From positions 1 to 55,506 of the forward strand of contig JAISTP010000013.1 in the NCBI GenBank assembly GCA_031272545.1: DNA of 55,506 nucleotides. Reading direction: 5' to 3'. The notes beneath the pieces are model-generated. The model was not told the DNA's origin. It ran no database searches and was given only the letters and a program-made list of their open reading frames with translations. The stretch is from Bacilli bacterium (GTDB lineage: Bacteria; Bacillota_I; Bacilli_A; JAJDGJ01). This document shows, piece after piece, positions 55,418-55,506 of this stretch (its first letter is position 1; each line of letters opens with the position of its first letter). The position numbers and the translations under genes were made by a program.

Positions 55418-55506
55418 CATGCCTGGCAATGTCCTAGTCTTGCACAATGTACTACATTTGGCGCTAAGATGCTTAACTTCTGTGTTCGGCATGGGTACAG
55501 GTGTGT
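55418..55506 (-). rRNA. rrf: 5S rRNA, 3' part, cut by the window edge
   Basis: The minus strand reads TACCCATGCCGAACACAGAA, then GTTAAGCATCTTAGCGCC and ACTAGGACATTGCCAGGCA, as in bacterial 5S rRNA. The 5' end is outside the window. An rRNA operon therefore lies to the right on the minus strand. Confidence 0.93.

Overview
The window is AT-rich low-GC Gram-positive DNA. The standard code fits: TGA ends several genes (phoU and the small HTH gene) and conserved tryptophans are TGG. Short overlapping operons, terminators whose stems contain stop codons, nine clustered tRNAs with encoded CCA, a sortase-signal protein and an M23 peptidoglycan hydrolase suggest a walled, compact-genome Bacillota, probably an uncultured Bacilli/Erysipelotrichia-like host-associated lineage. 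That placement is inference.

Layout. 1-2.2 kb: a partial gene, a UMF1-type MFS transporter and a zinc phospholipase-like protein. 2.25-7.07 kb: the rimP-nusA-ylxR-ylxQ-infB-rbfA operon with a promoter and a leader hairpin. 7.1-9.2 kb: hslO (Hsp33) and an LtrA-like membrane protein. 9.2-10.8 kb: a TetR-flavodoxin-FMN-binding operon under two GTTAAC operators. 10.9-11.9 kb: a small HTH/membrane-protein pair and an ORF remnant. 11.9-16 kb: queT, a citX-citG fusion, a CNNM/CorC-type protein and a radical SAM protein. 15.99-16.80 kb: nine tRNAs. 17-23.2 kb: an operon running from an S1 protein through pgi, the ECF energizing module and truA to an LRR membrane protein. 23.3-24.5 kb: YuiD-like, NifU-like and FMN reductase genes. 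24.7-30.5 kb: phosphate uptake pstSCAB-phoU and a PhoPR-like two-component system behind PhoP-box-like repeats. 30.5-36.7 kb: parE-parC and a Na/Pi cotransporter. 36.7-40.1 kb: an accessory segment with gene remnants, a possible small RNA and a large KAP-like membrane P-loop NTPase. 40.2-45 kb: SGNH hydrolase, ClpP plus a CbxX-type AAA+ ATPase, HPF and an archaeal/plant-type D-aminoacyl-tRNA deacylase. 45.1-47.3 kb: M23 hydrolase, small membrane protein, tRNA-Leu. 47.3-55.07 kb: a predicted cobalamin acquisition locus. The window ends inside a 5S rRNA.

The most coherent notable system is the cobalamin locus. Two closely similar cobalamin riboswitches, each followed by an intrinsic terminator, sit before (a) a five-gene operon: secreted beta-propeller-like protein, membrane-anchored DUF4430 protein, and an ECF transporter (T, fused double ATPase, S), and (b) a DUF4430 protein with a sortase-like MPDTG tail. 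DUF4430 is related to the C-terminal domain of vitamin B12 carriers (intrinsic factor, transcobalamin). The inferred route is capture at the wall, hand-over at the membrane, then ECF import. Other leads are the ClpP/CbxX pair, whose ATPase ends in FGF, the solitary KAP-like NTPase, and the bacterial DTD2-like deacylase.
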